Source: Aldrovandia affinis (Eukaryota > Chordata > Actinopteri > Notacanthiformes > Halosauridae). From it: 64,000 bases of DNA. A model generated the notes under the pieces. It searched no databases and was not told where the DNA came from. It saw only the letters and a list, made by a program, of their open reading frames with translations. The position numbers and the translations under genes were made by a program. The DNA lies in the NCBI GenBank assembly GCA_029706075.1, contig JAINUG010000014.1, forward strand, positions 5,127,501 to 5,191,500. The letters run 5' to 3'. Below, piece by piece: positions 47,096-62,200 of the stretch. Each line of letters opens with the position of its first letter. Position 1 is the stretch's first letter.

Positions 47096-47302
47096 TGCAT
47101 AGGTTTTTCCCCTCCTCAGCCAACGAGCACTGAACACATTTAGTCCAATCGTTCAGTATAACTGCTGATCCAATCAGAGTCATGTGCCTCCAGCGTTAAA
47201 AAAAAAATCTCATCGAACTAGAAAGTTGAGTGTTTAGCATCTTACCCAAAATATGTATTCTGATTAGTTTCAGAAATCACACGTGACGTATTTTGACCAA
47301 TC
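47096..47302 (-). promoter_or_regulatory. candidate elovl7 promoter with CCAAT boxes and E-box/CRE-like site
   Basis: Three CCAAT boxes lie at 47145-47149, 47170-47174 and 47297-47301, all in the same orientation (ATTGG relative to the minus-strand gene), as NF-Y sites often are. At 47280-47290 the overlapping sequence cacgtgacgta combines a CACGTG E-box with a TGACGT CRE-like core. E-boxes near NF-Y sites are common in lipid-gene promoters (USF, SREBP, ChREBP). No TATA box is convincing. Function is inferred. Confidence 0.4.
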
Positions 47303-47755
47303 ATAAACGACTGCCCTTTTTGGACAATAAAAAAAAACTTGAACCTTGCCAACAAGTTACTTCCTCGCCTTTGACTGCACCCAAAATATCATCATATTTG
47401 AGGATAAGCGGTTTCGAATATATTGACTGGCCATCATCTGGTTGATTTGTTGTTGTAGTAAGATCTAATTTGGAAGTCAGTGATGTAGAACGATCGTGTG
47501 TGTGTGTGTTTTTGTTTGTGCATGTGCGCGCGTGTGTGTGTGTCTATATTCCGAAGTTTCAGAAATCACTCATGTCAGATCCTGTTCTTATCAGTTTATT
47601 CTATCAGATGTAGTATTTCCATGTATAATTATTTATGATTATGCGATACATAAAAAAAAAACCATAATATTTTATTTAACCGAAATTAGATTTTCATTCT
47701 AGAATTGGGGGGGGAGCCAAACATAAAACAGCGACATTTTAATCAATGAATGGAC
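47303..47755. other. intergenic, CA/TG microsatellite patch
   Basis: A TG-rich patch lies at about 47495-47545. No gene is seen. Confidence 0.4.
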
Positions 47756-47763
47756 AGAACAGT

Positions 47764-48663
47764 CAGAGATGGGCAGTATTTCTGTTACTTGTATTTGAAA
47801 TACGTATTTCAATTACTTTTGAGTATTTTGTCATTTATATTTGACAGGGCTGAAAAAATTCTAATGTAATTTGTAACAAGATACTTTAGGGTGGAGTAAT
47901 TTTGTATTTTCAAAATACTCCAAATACGTTATCCATGATTCAAAGAACATAAAAAAAGAACAACAGTACACTGAGACACACTCACACAGTGATTTTTAGA
48001 CCCGCTCTCTGTCGGTTGGACAAGGCAGTGAATGCATGCACACGTGGATGCATGCATGTATCTGGTCGCAGGTAGCTATTGAGAATTCGGCGCTTGTTTT
48101 CACACAAGCCTACTCACAGTATTCTAAGTGGCATTTTGAGAAATCGTGACGTGACGTGAAAAGTTAGAAAAGACGATTTCTCAAAATGCCACTTTGTGAC
48201 TCCAGAAACACTAGCTAGCATGTACAATTCATGCTGATTTGTTTGTAAGTTTGTACTGTACTATTTTCAGTATTTTTCTTTTATATACAAATAGCATCAA
48301 AGATAAGAAATTGGTTGTCAATAGCCCAAACAACCAAAATGGAGGGAGTAATGTGGGCAAACTAATTAGGAGATGCTAAAGATGTGATTGTGTCTCTAAC
48401 ACTTAACACACGGCGATAGCCTATGTGATTTTGGCTTTTTGCTCATATTCATAGAGAAAGGCAGCCACCTATTCATATGTTGGCCTACGATAGCCAATTG
48501 GAGACAAGTTTTTTTTCCTGTATTTTGAAAATACAAAATACATGTATTTTATCTGATACATTTTCTGACACCAGTATTTTGTATTTTGATCTGATACATT
48601 TATTTGAGGGGTATTTTGTATTTTGTAACAAGATACATTTTGATGCATCTTTGCCCATCTCTG
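47764..48663. mobile_element. non-autonomous hAT element (900 bp) with internal palindrome
   Basis: The termini are cagagatgggcagtattt and, at the right, gcatctttgcccatctctg, inverted. The 8-bp direct repeat agaacagt flanks it at 47756-47763 and 48664-48671. Inside, 48126-48146 and 48174-48194 form a perfect 21-bp inverted repeat with a 27-bp loop. The interior is AT-rich with repeated gtattttg motifs and has no transposase. Confidence 0.92.
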
Positions 48664-48671
48664 AGAACAGT

Positions 48672-49519
48672 GTTTGTGTGTGTGTGAGGTGCGGGACGGA
48701 AAAGCATCCCTTGCAACGGCCTGCTGGGAAACTCCCCAAAACTCCACAAGACCTGAACCAACATTCACCATGCCATCTTCACTCTTCAGTATGAAGAATC
48801 AGGGCATATGAGGACATTTAATTTATTTGTTTTGCTCTGACAAACACTTTCAGTAAAAAAATAACAGCATGAGTAGGACTACAGTGCACTTTTGCTCAGT
48901 GACAAACACTGTTCCCAGTCATTACTGTGAAAAATAACAGCATTGGTAGGATCCCCCTATTCAGATATGCTCAAAATGTCCCCCAATATATAGCCTAGCC
49001 TTTTTTTTTTTTTTTTTTAAATGTCCCCCCAATGTTGACTCCATGGTTACGGCCTTGCTGTGATGCATTCGCCATGCATCTATTCAGTGGTTGTGGCAGA
49101 GCCAGGCTTACAACTGAAAGTTTACTGGTTCAAGTACCCATTGAGGCACTGCTACAGTACCCTTGAGGAAGAAGTTGTTTAACGTGAGTGACACCAGTGA
49201 AAAATCTAATTCTGTAAAACATCATTTTCAATCGCCAGAGGGGGGAGGGGGGGAATTCATCCTACCATAGGTAGCATACATAATACACATATAATTATGC
49301 TTGACACAGACATCATAAAATAATATGTGCAGTGTATAGAAGTCACGCGTGAAGTGGGTTTAGATGATTTCTCATCAGATATGCATATCTAGAGGAGAAC
49401 CCTGTAATTAACATGTGAGTGGACTGGAGTGGAGCAGTCACTGAAATAGATTAAAATGTAAAAATACTCTATTTAATTCAGATGTACAAAATAAACTGAG
49501 GATGTTCAAACAATTTTTC
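48672..49519. other. intergenic, SINE-like scrap
   Basis: A degraded tRNA-SINE-like stretch runs from about 49105 to 49225 (ctggttcaagtacccattga). A T-run lies near 48999. No gene is recognised. Confidence 0.4.
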
Positions 49520-52335
<2,816 letters not shown>

Positions 52336-52903
52336 TGTTTTTATTTGTAATTAATGAACAAAAAGCTTTAAAGTTTTTTTTTCTTTAAAATTTTACACAG
52401 TATTAATTATAAGTAGTAATTATACAGTATTTTGTGCTGGTCAGTAGCAAGAAATCCCAATTAAATCCATTTTGATTCCATGAAGTAAAATGTGAAAAAA
52501 TACTATACTGTACTAATATATGTAGGCACACACAAATAGTCAAATATCTGACATTTTTGGAATGTCTCCTCTGACAGCTTAACTGGTGTTTCACTGAGAA
52601 TCCACATTCTGAATCACACACTGATGTGAGGACAGCTTTAGGCACATGATTCATTCACCTCTTGTGGTTTGGGCCCAAAGGAAATTATTTTATTTTCAAT
52701 TCCAGGAATTAATTAAATCGTGTGCTTTGGGTGCAGATATATATTTTTTTAAATCACTTTGGTTTAGGGACGACGCGATGAAAGTCTTTGGCTTTTGTTG
52801 GTCTGCAGTGATATATGCAGACCGAAGACTGGCAGCCGAGCGGTCGCACCGTATAACCTGGCCATCGTCACCATCTGCCTCTCCACTGTCTTTTACCATC
52901 GTG
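52336..52903. other. intergenic, nothing recognised
   Basis: AT-rich spacer without gene or transposon signals. Confidence 0.4.
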
Positions 52904-52911
52904 CTGTACAG

Positions 52912-53319
52912 TGGGGCTCCTCAAATCACGGTCCTCCTGGGCTGAGCACTGCCGTTTTCCCATCCTCCCTTTACCTGGGGCAGGGATGTGATTTTTTTCC
53001 TGGTTAATCAGGAAATGTTTATTTTCAGACCATAGACATCTTGTGGACATGTGTATGTCATAAGCATACACATTAAGAAATGTTGCACTCTTTGACAGCT
53101 GATAGCAGGAGAGAATGTTCAGCAAATAAAGCCAAATAGCCAGAGATATTTAGCACCAGAAAATCAGCATTTCCTGAATAATCAGGAAAAATCACATCCC
53201 TGAGTCAGGTGTTGAACACACTCTGGCCAATCAATCGCATTAATTGTTCACTTAACTACCTGAGGGAAAGGAAACCCAGGACCAAATTGGGATTCGTGGG
53301 CCAGATTTGAGGAACCCTG
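52912..53319. mobile_element. hAT-type element carrying a nested MITE
   Basis: The termini resemble inverted copies of cctcaaatc-type ends, and ctgtacag appears at both flanks (52904-52911 and 53320-53327). Its left third (ccgttttcccatcctccctt) and right part (aattgttcacttaactacct) match 45678-45853, where they are contiguous. Confidence 0.78.
52981..53202. mobile_element. 222-bp MITE nested in the hAT element
   Basis: The termini cagggatgtgatttttttcc and its complement aggaaaaatcacatccctg form strong inverted repeats, with a second inverted motif, taatcaggaaa, inside. The paralogue at about 45727 is the empty site. Confidence 0.85.
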
Positions 53320-53327
53320 CTGTACAG

Positions 53328-53944
53328 AGATAGCCATATTTACCTGTGAAATTAAGTCATTAAAGCAATCTGCTCTCAGGTTTTCAGAGGGCTTAACGTC
53401 CGATAGACTGAAAGGAATAAATTATTTCCCTTGCAACACGCGTCATGCAAAATAAATAAACAAACTTTGATATATTTCACAAATATCTAACTTCAGGCAA
53501 TTCCAGCACAACCCTTCTGCCTTCCCCCCCATCGTTGAAAATCTTCAGCAGTACATCTTATCAGACATTCCATAAATAATTCTACATTTATTTTTGTAGA
53601 AAAACTAATCGGATCTCATATCTTTATTTCGTTTCACAAGAACAATTTAAACCCACGTACTGCATACTAATGAGCTTTTCTGGCAGATGTAGATGAAGCG
53701 GTTCGCCTCCGCATTCCTCCGCCCTGCCCAGTATTGGTTTCCCAAGTTGTTCATTCCGTGGATTTCCACCGCTCAAACAAAATGGCAACATGGATTAGGA
53801 TTACACTTGACTACCCGAGGCCTCAGATCAATTAACACATTTCGCTTAATTGGGACTGAAGACCCAAATTTATTAAAGGAGAAAAAATGTGTTTATATAG
53901 AATTTGAGCATGGTGCTACCACACCTGCCGTTTTGATTTAGGGA
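53328..53944. other. intergenic, nothing recognised
   Basis: No gene or repeat family is recognised. Confidence 0.4.
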
Positions 53945-54225
53945 ACAGGGATTGCAGGTTCAATTCCCAGGTAGGGCACTGCAATGTGTGAGTGAATGGT
54001 GTATGTACCCAGGTATGTACCCAGGCCGCCATTGTAAATAAGAACTTGTTCTTAATGGCTTGCCTGGTTAAATAAAGGTTAAATAAATAAATAAAAATTG
54101 TACCCTTGAGCAAAGGTACTTAACGTTAACTGCTTCAGTGCATACCCAGCTGTACAAATGGTTTGTATGTTTAAGAAATGTGAACTGTGTAAGTCACTCT
54201 GGATAAGAGCGTCTGCTAAATGCCT
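53945..54225 (+). mobile_element. SINE family D interrupted by a LINE-type 3' tail
   Basis: The head has gcaggttcaattcccaggta, and the tail is gtcactctggataagagcgt then ctgctaaatgcc. Between about 53998 and 54095 lies ccgccattgtaaataagaac through ggttaaataaataaataaaa, which looks like a separate retroelement 3' end inserted in the SINE. Confidence 0.75.
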
Positions 54226-55033
54226 GCAAGGGCTTTTCTTTATTTTTTAAACAATGATTTACGCTCCAGTTTCTGTTCTTCAATTTGGAATTCTCAACCG
54301 TATCTGTAAATGATCTGTTCCATTGCTGTAACAAATTCGGGAGGGGCACACGCGAGCCCTCACATGTCGCAAAACTCACACGGTCAGGTCGGCGCTTTTT
54401 TTAACCCTGCGACCTCGCCGACCAGAGCTGCGCGGCTTTGTTGTTTTACTGTACGATGAGGCAAGAAACATTCTGCCTGCTGAATCCCTCCGTCCCTGAA
54501 GTGTGCTACGGGCCAGTATCCCACCGCCCTGCGCTGGCACGGTCAGGGTCAGATTCTAGACCACGGGGGGGGACTCAGCAGACTCAGCAAGTGGAGTCTT
54601 AGCCTGCTGAACATCATTCTGACAAGAGACCGTAACAGTCTGAAAACACAAACAGACGTGAGAGGGGGCGCCAGAGACGGTGGCGGGGAAGGGGGGAGGG
54701 GGCACCCCCGCTTATGGCCCCCCCGTTAGGTTGCCCCTGCTGCCATCGTCATGGTAACGGTCTCGTTCACCCAGGGATAACTGCAACCGATGAGGTCATC
54801 TCAGGCATGGTCTGAGCCTAAACTCTAGATTTACAGATTTTTTTTTTGTACAGAAAAAATACAAATACAAATTCAATTATAGAAAAAATAAAGTCAGTTT
54901 GTTTTCTCCAGCAGGAAACGGTGCAGTCCGGTGGAGTGTGTCTGTCAGAGCGCCACCTTGGTGATGAGTTCTCTGGTTTACGGCTGACAGGAGTCGGTCA
55001 GAGCGCTGCTCGTATGCAGTGGAGCCTCAGGCC
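54226..55033 (-). other. region downstream of ercc8, possible 3' UTR
   Basis: Follows the ercc8 stop on the minus strand. No convincing polyadenylation signal is visible close to the stop. G-rich stretches lie near 54565 and 54690. Confidence 0.35.
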
Positions 55034-55096
55034 TCAGTCCTCATCGCTGCTCCAAGCATCTTCAAAAGCAGGGTTTGCCGCGGCCCGGCCCTCACC
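55034..55096 (-). CDS. ercc8: ercc8 exon 12 (last)
   Basis: 63 bp. Encodes [20 protein letters not shown] and a TGA stop at 55036-55034. Acceptor ctcccgtgcag. Confidence 0.94.
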   Translation of the reverse strand, partial: GEGRAAANPAFEDAWSSDED

Positions 55097-55952
55097 CTGC
55101 ACGGGAGATCATTACAAACCACTAATGAGCAAGAGACTGGTCTGTGAAACACATTTTAAAGTCGCAACCTTGAAAACATTTTAAGGGGAGATGATTTTGC
55201 TCCCGGTACTAAATCGAAAACCGGTGTGTCCGGAACCTTCTAGTGAACCAATGTAAACTCCACTAATCAGCCGTCACAGGTATGCGCCGAGCTTTGAGCG
55301 CTGTGGGGGCAGGGAACGTTAACGCAACGTTAACGCAACATTAATGCAACGTTAGTGCAAAGTCAATCCTGCCCATCGCCACTTTCTGCCTTTCTGTTGC
55401 TGGCTTTAAATGTTAACTGCTGGAGTTAGGAGCACTTTATCTCGCAGGTTAGGAGCTGCAGGTGCGTGAACGAGAGAGAGAGAGGGAGAAAGTGGGACTA
55501 CCACCCACCTGCGCAGAGCCCCGGCCCTCCTCCTCGATGTCAGGTGTGCGGGGCATGGGGACCCAGGCCAGGATGTTGCAGTCTTTGCCCCCACTGTACA
55601 GTTCCTGTGGGTGGGGAGGAACATTCAGAAACTACTCTACTACTATTTTAGTACAAAATAACTCATAGGACCAAGGCCAAGATAATCGGTTGGGGGTGGG
55701 GATGTTTGGTTTCATCATCCCACTGACTTGGTGTGCATTGTGATGTTAATTTCTTCAGTTAATCCCCCAATCAATGACTGGTGCATTCATGTCGCATCCT
55801 ACTTCACAAAAGGAGAACTGAGCACACAAGGCGTTCATGAACAGGCGCGGTGCTGCAGTTACAGACAATTTATACAGAACAGGCTAAAACGTTATCAGCA
55901 CCTGCTGTACTTCCTCATTCCACACATGCCCTCCACTGCAGCTCTGCGTGCG

Positions 55953-55994
<42 letters not shown>

Positions 55995-56044
55995 ACACAC
56001 ACACGCGCATCCTCTGCTGCAGCTCTCTGCACGCACGCACACAC

Positions 56045-56082
<38 letters not shown>

Positions 56083-56109
56083 GCAACCTCTGCCGCAGCT
56101 CTCTGCACG

Positions 56110-56153
<44 letters not shown>

Positions 56154-56212
56154 CACACTCACACTCACACCCTCTGCCGCAGCTCTCTTCTCTCTCTTCT
56201 CTCTCACTCACA

Positions 56213-56262
<50 letters not shown>

Positions 56263-59200
56263 CACTCTCACTCTCACTCTCACTCTCTCACACTCACTCT
56301 CACACTCACACACACTCACTCACTCACTCACTCACACTCACACTCACACTCACACTCACACTCACACTCACACTCTCACACATACACGAGTCAACACTTT
56401 GAGCCGTGCCTTTCTCTTCAATAAAATCCATGTTTATTTTTGCACACCTCCATTTAAAAACGTTACGACACAACGCTTCACAGTGGACATTTTGAGTGGT
56501 TCTCAGGCTGGAAGCACAGCCCCACCCCTTTCAATCAAAGCCAGGCCACAGAAAATCAGCGAAAAACAGAACCCTAAAAAAGAACTGAAAGCACACACAC
56601 CGAGTCTTAACGTCTGTCTGCACACAGGGGTAGCAGGTAGACAAGGAGGCCGTAATATTACGGGCTTGTGTTACCAGCATATTAAGACTGACAGAGAGTT
56701 TTCTGTGGCATTAACACATTTTAAACAGATCAGGTGGGCTTGCATGCTTTTGCTTGCTTGTTCTAGTCAAGTTACTTCACGTAACCTGGAAACCTGTTCA
56801 AAAACTGTTGATGCGTGGTACTGCAAGTGTCAACAAATGTCACAATTGCACAAACCAGAACAGGAAGCAGGTGAGTTACCCGTATGTGCTGAAAGTGGAA
56901 TAGAGTTTACTGTGATATGGCACTCGACAATGACACAGAACACGTGAGCGTCGCTCCAAACAGATGGCCAATGAACAAACGTGTAAGGGCTACAGCTGCC
57001 TGCACTCAGTCCTTATTTCAGCACAGACAGGCTGCTCATCTGCTCCCTATATGGTAGGTAATTGATGCCATTACCATGAAATCAACATCATTGATTTCAA
57101 AATAATTTGATCAAAATCAAGACAATTCTCTTTGATTGTGCTTTCATGTAACGTGAATGAAATTGACCACAGGAGCACGCCCAAATCCATAATTTTGTGC
57201 AGGTGTTTCCGGGTGATGGGCGGGGCTTTTACCTGGTAGTCGTGGTAAGTCCAGGTGAAGGGTGGGGTGGGGTTCTTACCTGGTAGCTGGCGTGGAACTC
57301 GCAGCAGTCTACGTAGTTGTAGTGGCCCCTCAGCGTGGTGATAAGCTCGCCCGTGTGCAGGCCGTACACCGCCACCGAGCTCCCACACGGCACAAACGCA
57401 AACTCCGGACTGCAGCCCTGTGACACCGCAAACTTCAGGCCTTTGCGGCTCTCATTCGCCACCTTCCCATAGTTCACCTGGAAAAATCGGCAAACAAAAC
57501 CAAACGTTTGAATCGAAACATGGCCCAAAAGCCCAGGTGGCCTGAACTGTAGATTTGGAGAACCATTACACCCCTATGCAGTACCAGCATGTGTCTCATT
57601 CAGGGGGGGGCAGTGCGAGCCTATCCCTGATTTGGGGGGCAGTACCAGCGTGTTCTCCCCAGTGGCACTGTTCCACAGCCGCATGCGATCGTCGGTGCCG
57701 GTGGTGAGGAGATGCAGGCCGTCGCCCGTGAAGCACAGCCCGTTCACACGCCCGTTGTGCGCCGTGTTCGCTGGGAGAAATACACACAAATTCACTCAGA
57801 CAGGATGTGACATGACAACCCCACCCACCTGCCCAAACCAGCTGAGGACACGCCCCCAGACCACTGGCCCCGGAGCGCAGCATGGCTGGTGTCAGGTGAA
57901 ACCACAGATTCTACAGACTCACCAGATACTCAGCTCATGATACTTATCATTCTTAACATGTGCGTGTTCTTAACATTGAACGTTCCATCTGCCTAACAAT
58001 GAAGTCGAAACATTCCAGTCTGATTGATCTTTTGAAAATTCATGAAGGGGATGTGGCAAAGGACCATACTATGGCAATAGATGTTCTGTTCTTGTTCTTT
58101 TCTGTTGATGTTCTTTTCATGAATGTTCATAAACCGTGATATACCACCAGAAACTCTACCAGCCGCAAGAGTCATTAGATAGAAGAGAGGACACAAATGC
58201 ATGTGCGGACTATCTGCTTAGTATAATAATAATATATAATAATAATTATATAATATATGCCATATAGCAGACACTTTTACCCAAAGCAACTTACAGTAGT
58301 GAATGCATACATTTTTCAGTATATGTGGTCCCAATCGGAATCGAACCCGCAACTAAGCGCTGTCAGCGCCATGCTCTACCTACTGAGCCACACAGGACCA
58401 CAGAGAACTACAGAATCTGTGGTGAAACATATAAAATATTGTGAGGCAAACATATATTCTGTCAGAATCACACTCTCACACTGATAAAAATGGGTTATCA
58501 GGCCTCGTCTCGGAGGAGACAATACCTCGCCCGTGTCACTGCCGGTCACAGGGCTACGGCAGCGAACTCACAATATGAGGGGGGTGCTGACATGAAAAAT
58601 AGAGGGTGTAATTGGCTACTAAATTGGGAGAACATGGGATAAAATCAGAAACAAATTCATAAAAAAATAAAAAGTTGTTGGTACTACAATGTTTACCCGC
58701 GCACCACTGTGCGATGTAACGCGCCAACTTTGGATCGAACTCCACCCTCACAGACAGATTGGTTTTGAAATTGAGCATTTTTTCCCCACTCTCTCATGGT
58801 TTCCACACACCTGAAACTTAGCCCTGTCTATGCTTGTCCCCTGTCAATCAGTGTAAGATAACGACGATTGACTGGGACCGAACCCAGCACTGCCCTGCTT
58901 CCATACTCCAGAGTGTGTACTTCAAACATGGACTGAACTGTGAACTCTCCTTCTCCTATACTCTGGGGAGTATCATTTATTTTGCCTGCATAACAGAATT
59001 GACCAAAACAATGCAAACTGACTGCTTTGATTGGCAGTATAAATAATTTACAGGCATTATTGGCATTCTAATTAAACCGTAGCCATAACGGTGAAGGTGA
59101 ACTCACCTGCCTCTGTTGAAGCTTTCGACTTCTCCCCGTTGTGCTGGTCCAGGGTGAAGAGGCTTCCAGAGGCCTTCCTTACATCCCATAATCTCACCCC

Positions 59201-62200
59201 GCTGTCTGCGCTAAAACAAGAGCACGGGAGAGCCTTAGACTACGGTTCTCATCAGCCCCCCAGAACTCACATCCTCATGGCTAAAAGCTCAATCACAAAC
59301 CAACAGCTAGCTAGCCTCTGAAACTACAATTCCCATCAGCCCCCGCATATCCTTCAAAGTGTAATGTGGGGACATGGCATTGTCAGGGTAATGTGAGGGA
59401 AGCGGTTACCTGGCTGTGGCCAAGATGTGCTCATAGCGGGGAGACCACCTCACTGACAAGACCTCTCCTCTGTGACCTGAGGAGGCAGAACCATCATCAT
59501 CATTATCAACAACAACAACAACACCCTGTGGAACACTCACACAATGGAACACCAAACACTTACCCCATAGAACACTCACCCAGTGGAACATGGAACACTC
59601 ACCCCATAGAACACTCACCCAGCGGAACATGGAACACTCACTCAGCGGAACATGGAACACTCACCCAGCGGAACATGGAACACTCACCCAGCGGAACATG
59701 GAACACTCACCCTGCAGAACATGAATGCGGGCCCCAGACTTCAGATCACACAGCTGTACTTTCGACTCTTTGGAACCAACTGAGAACAGAGAACACAACG
59801 GCAACAGAGGAGAGATGAGACGATGGAAAGAAAGGGAGAATGGAGAGGAAAGGCCAGAGGGAGAGAGAGAGGAGACAAAGAGAGGGGGGCTGAGTGAGAG
59901 AAAGAGGCACATCAGAGAGAGGGGGGGACTGCATTTACAGGAAATGTGATCAAAAAACAGCACCACTCCCCCCAGCTGCGCCAGTCAAGGAAGATTCAAC
60001 CCAGGTAGAGTACCCTCCCTCACCCACCCCCACCCCCACCTTGGAGAAGCTGAGACAGGAGGGAACTTTGGTCATTGTAACTGTAATTTCATTCCTGATT
60101 GTTAATTGGAAGTTCTTATGTTTGCTTTGCAGTATTTACTCAGGTATGCCAATTTAATTTAATTTAATTGGGAGAGAGAGATACTTGGACTTGTCCCCTT
60201 TATTTGGACGTCAGGTGAGTTTTTGTAGCAAAAATCTGTGTGAAGCCATAATATTTCAAAAGAAAAAAACGAATAAAATAACTCGGCATATAAAACAAAA
60301 GTTTAAAATTTTACAAATTACAAATTAAACCAACCCCTTCACTGTCATCCATACAAATTACTTCTTCAACACACCAAACTGACAATTAGACTTTTGACAA
60401 ACTCGTATATTATCCAGGCATGTTCTACCCAAAGGTGCTGAGAGACCCCACCCTTAAAAACCAGCACTGGATCCTTCCCCAGACCGTGAATCATGTTTCT
60501 CCTCCGCCAGTTTTGCCACAATTAGTATCCCTCGAGGGGCCAGACGCACACTTTCGACGAAACCACTTCATTAAGTGCAGGTTTTTCCCCCTCTTGTTGC
60601 TGTTGTTTCTGTGTGACACATTCCTCCATTGCAGAGAATCCTGGGTGTTGGTGTTGGATGGCACAACCTGTCAATCCAGCTTGGAGAGGGGAAGGAAGGT
60701 ACATTCCCATCCTATATTTACAGCATCTCTCCTTCTCTCTCTTTCGTTCTTTCTCTTTTTCTCTCCTTCTCTCTCTCTCTCTCTCATTATATACCTTTTG
60801 CGCTGCAACAAGAAAGCCACCTCGGCCACCTTGACCTATAAAAAAAAAGCACTGACACAGCAGCTTGCTTTTGCTGGCCACAATAATCATGTTTCTACTG
60901 TCAGAACAGGAACGTCAGAACAGGAACCACAAACCGCCAAGCCAGGGTTGCATTATGGTGTTACCGTGGAAGTTTAATTAGGATTATATTACAATATTAC
61001 AACTGAAACTGAATGAGGGTGGCAGGGAACCGTAGTTTCTGCCTAATGTGGTTGTGGGAGCTGGAGGAGGGGATGGGAGGGGTGTGGAGCCATGCACACC
61101 TGCGATGAGGCTGTGTTTCCTGGCGATGGGGGACAGGTGGTGACAGTACACGTTCCCCTCGAACTGGAACACCTCCGCTGGCTGAGAACACAGAAGGAGA
61201 GGGGAAAAAAAAAGAAAAAGATTTTCAAAACATAGTTTATTAATTTGTCCTGAGCAGACTGATCCATCTTCCCCTTTCACGGATATTGTAACAAGGACAC
61301 ATTCCCCACACGCCCACATCCTCATTCCACATTTTCTCCTGAATAACACCATTGAAAAAAAAATACTGCGATCTCCACCATCAATCACTAGGGGGAGGAG
61401 TGGAGCACAGTCCGACCGTCCGTCCATCCGTCTGTGTGTGTGTGTCTGTCTGTCTTACAACAGACAGGATAACTTAAGAGTTATGGGTAAACTTGGGAGT
61501 AAATGCTGGGACAAAGCAAGCTTTAAGGCTTTGTGACAAACCCTCCGGATTAATTCAAACTAAAAATATTTGTATGGGTCTACCTTGCTTGTGCTGTTGT
61601 CACTTCGAGAGTTAATAAAGGCCCATGGCAGCATGTAGTTCAACTGTTTAGAATTTTGTTTTGCTGTATTAATGTGTTCGATGACAAGACATGAAACCAC
61701 ACACACATTGATCCTGCCGTTGAATGCATCTGCTACAAAGATAAAAAGCCGAACAAACGCATCGTGACGTGTGAAATATGCATCCTTGTTAGAATGCACT
61801 CTCTTTAACAGGTTCTCCTGAAATGCCACCTGGAAGGAAACCTCGACAGGTACTGCTGAGGAAAGGGAATCTGATCTGGGCACAGAGCGAGAAACGGGAG
61901 GGGGATCTATCTAAATCTGCCAGACCCCCCACACACACACACACACACATACACACACCCTCACCTTCTCTGGTTTCCATGGTAATGATAACAACAGGCA
62001 GCTGCGGAGCAGGAAAGCGGCGGTGCAAGGAACACGGAACATTATGCAAACGTTATGCAAACGTTGCCCAAACGCATAACCCAGCGCAATGCCCGCTCTA
62101 GTGCGTAACCCATGCAAATAACACCGGAGCAGAATGACTGCAGTATTAATGATCAACCCCTTCTGCTCTGGACATGGGTGGGGGTGACTACAGGCTACGC

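Noticed and set aside
55728-56947. Plus-strand frames of 158, 224 and 365 codons
   Set aside because: They are translations of CA/CT microsatellites antisense to ercc8, dominated by TH, SL and TL repeats, with no family similarity.
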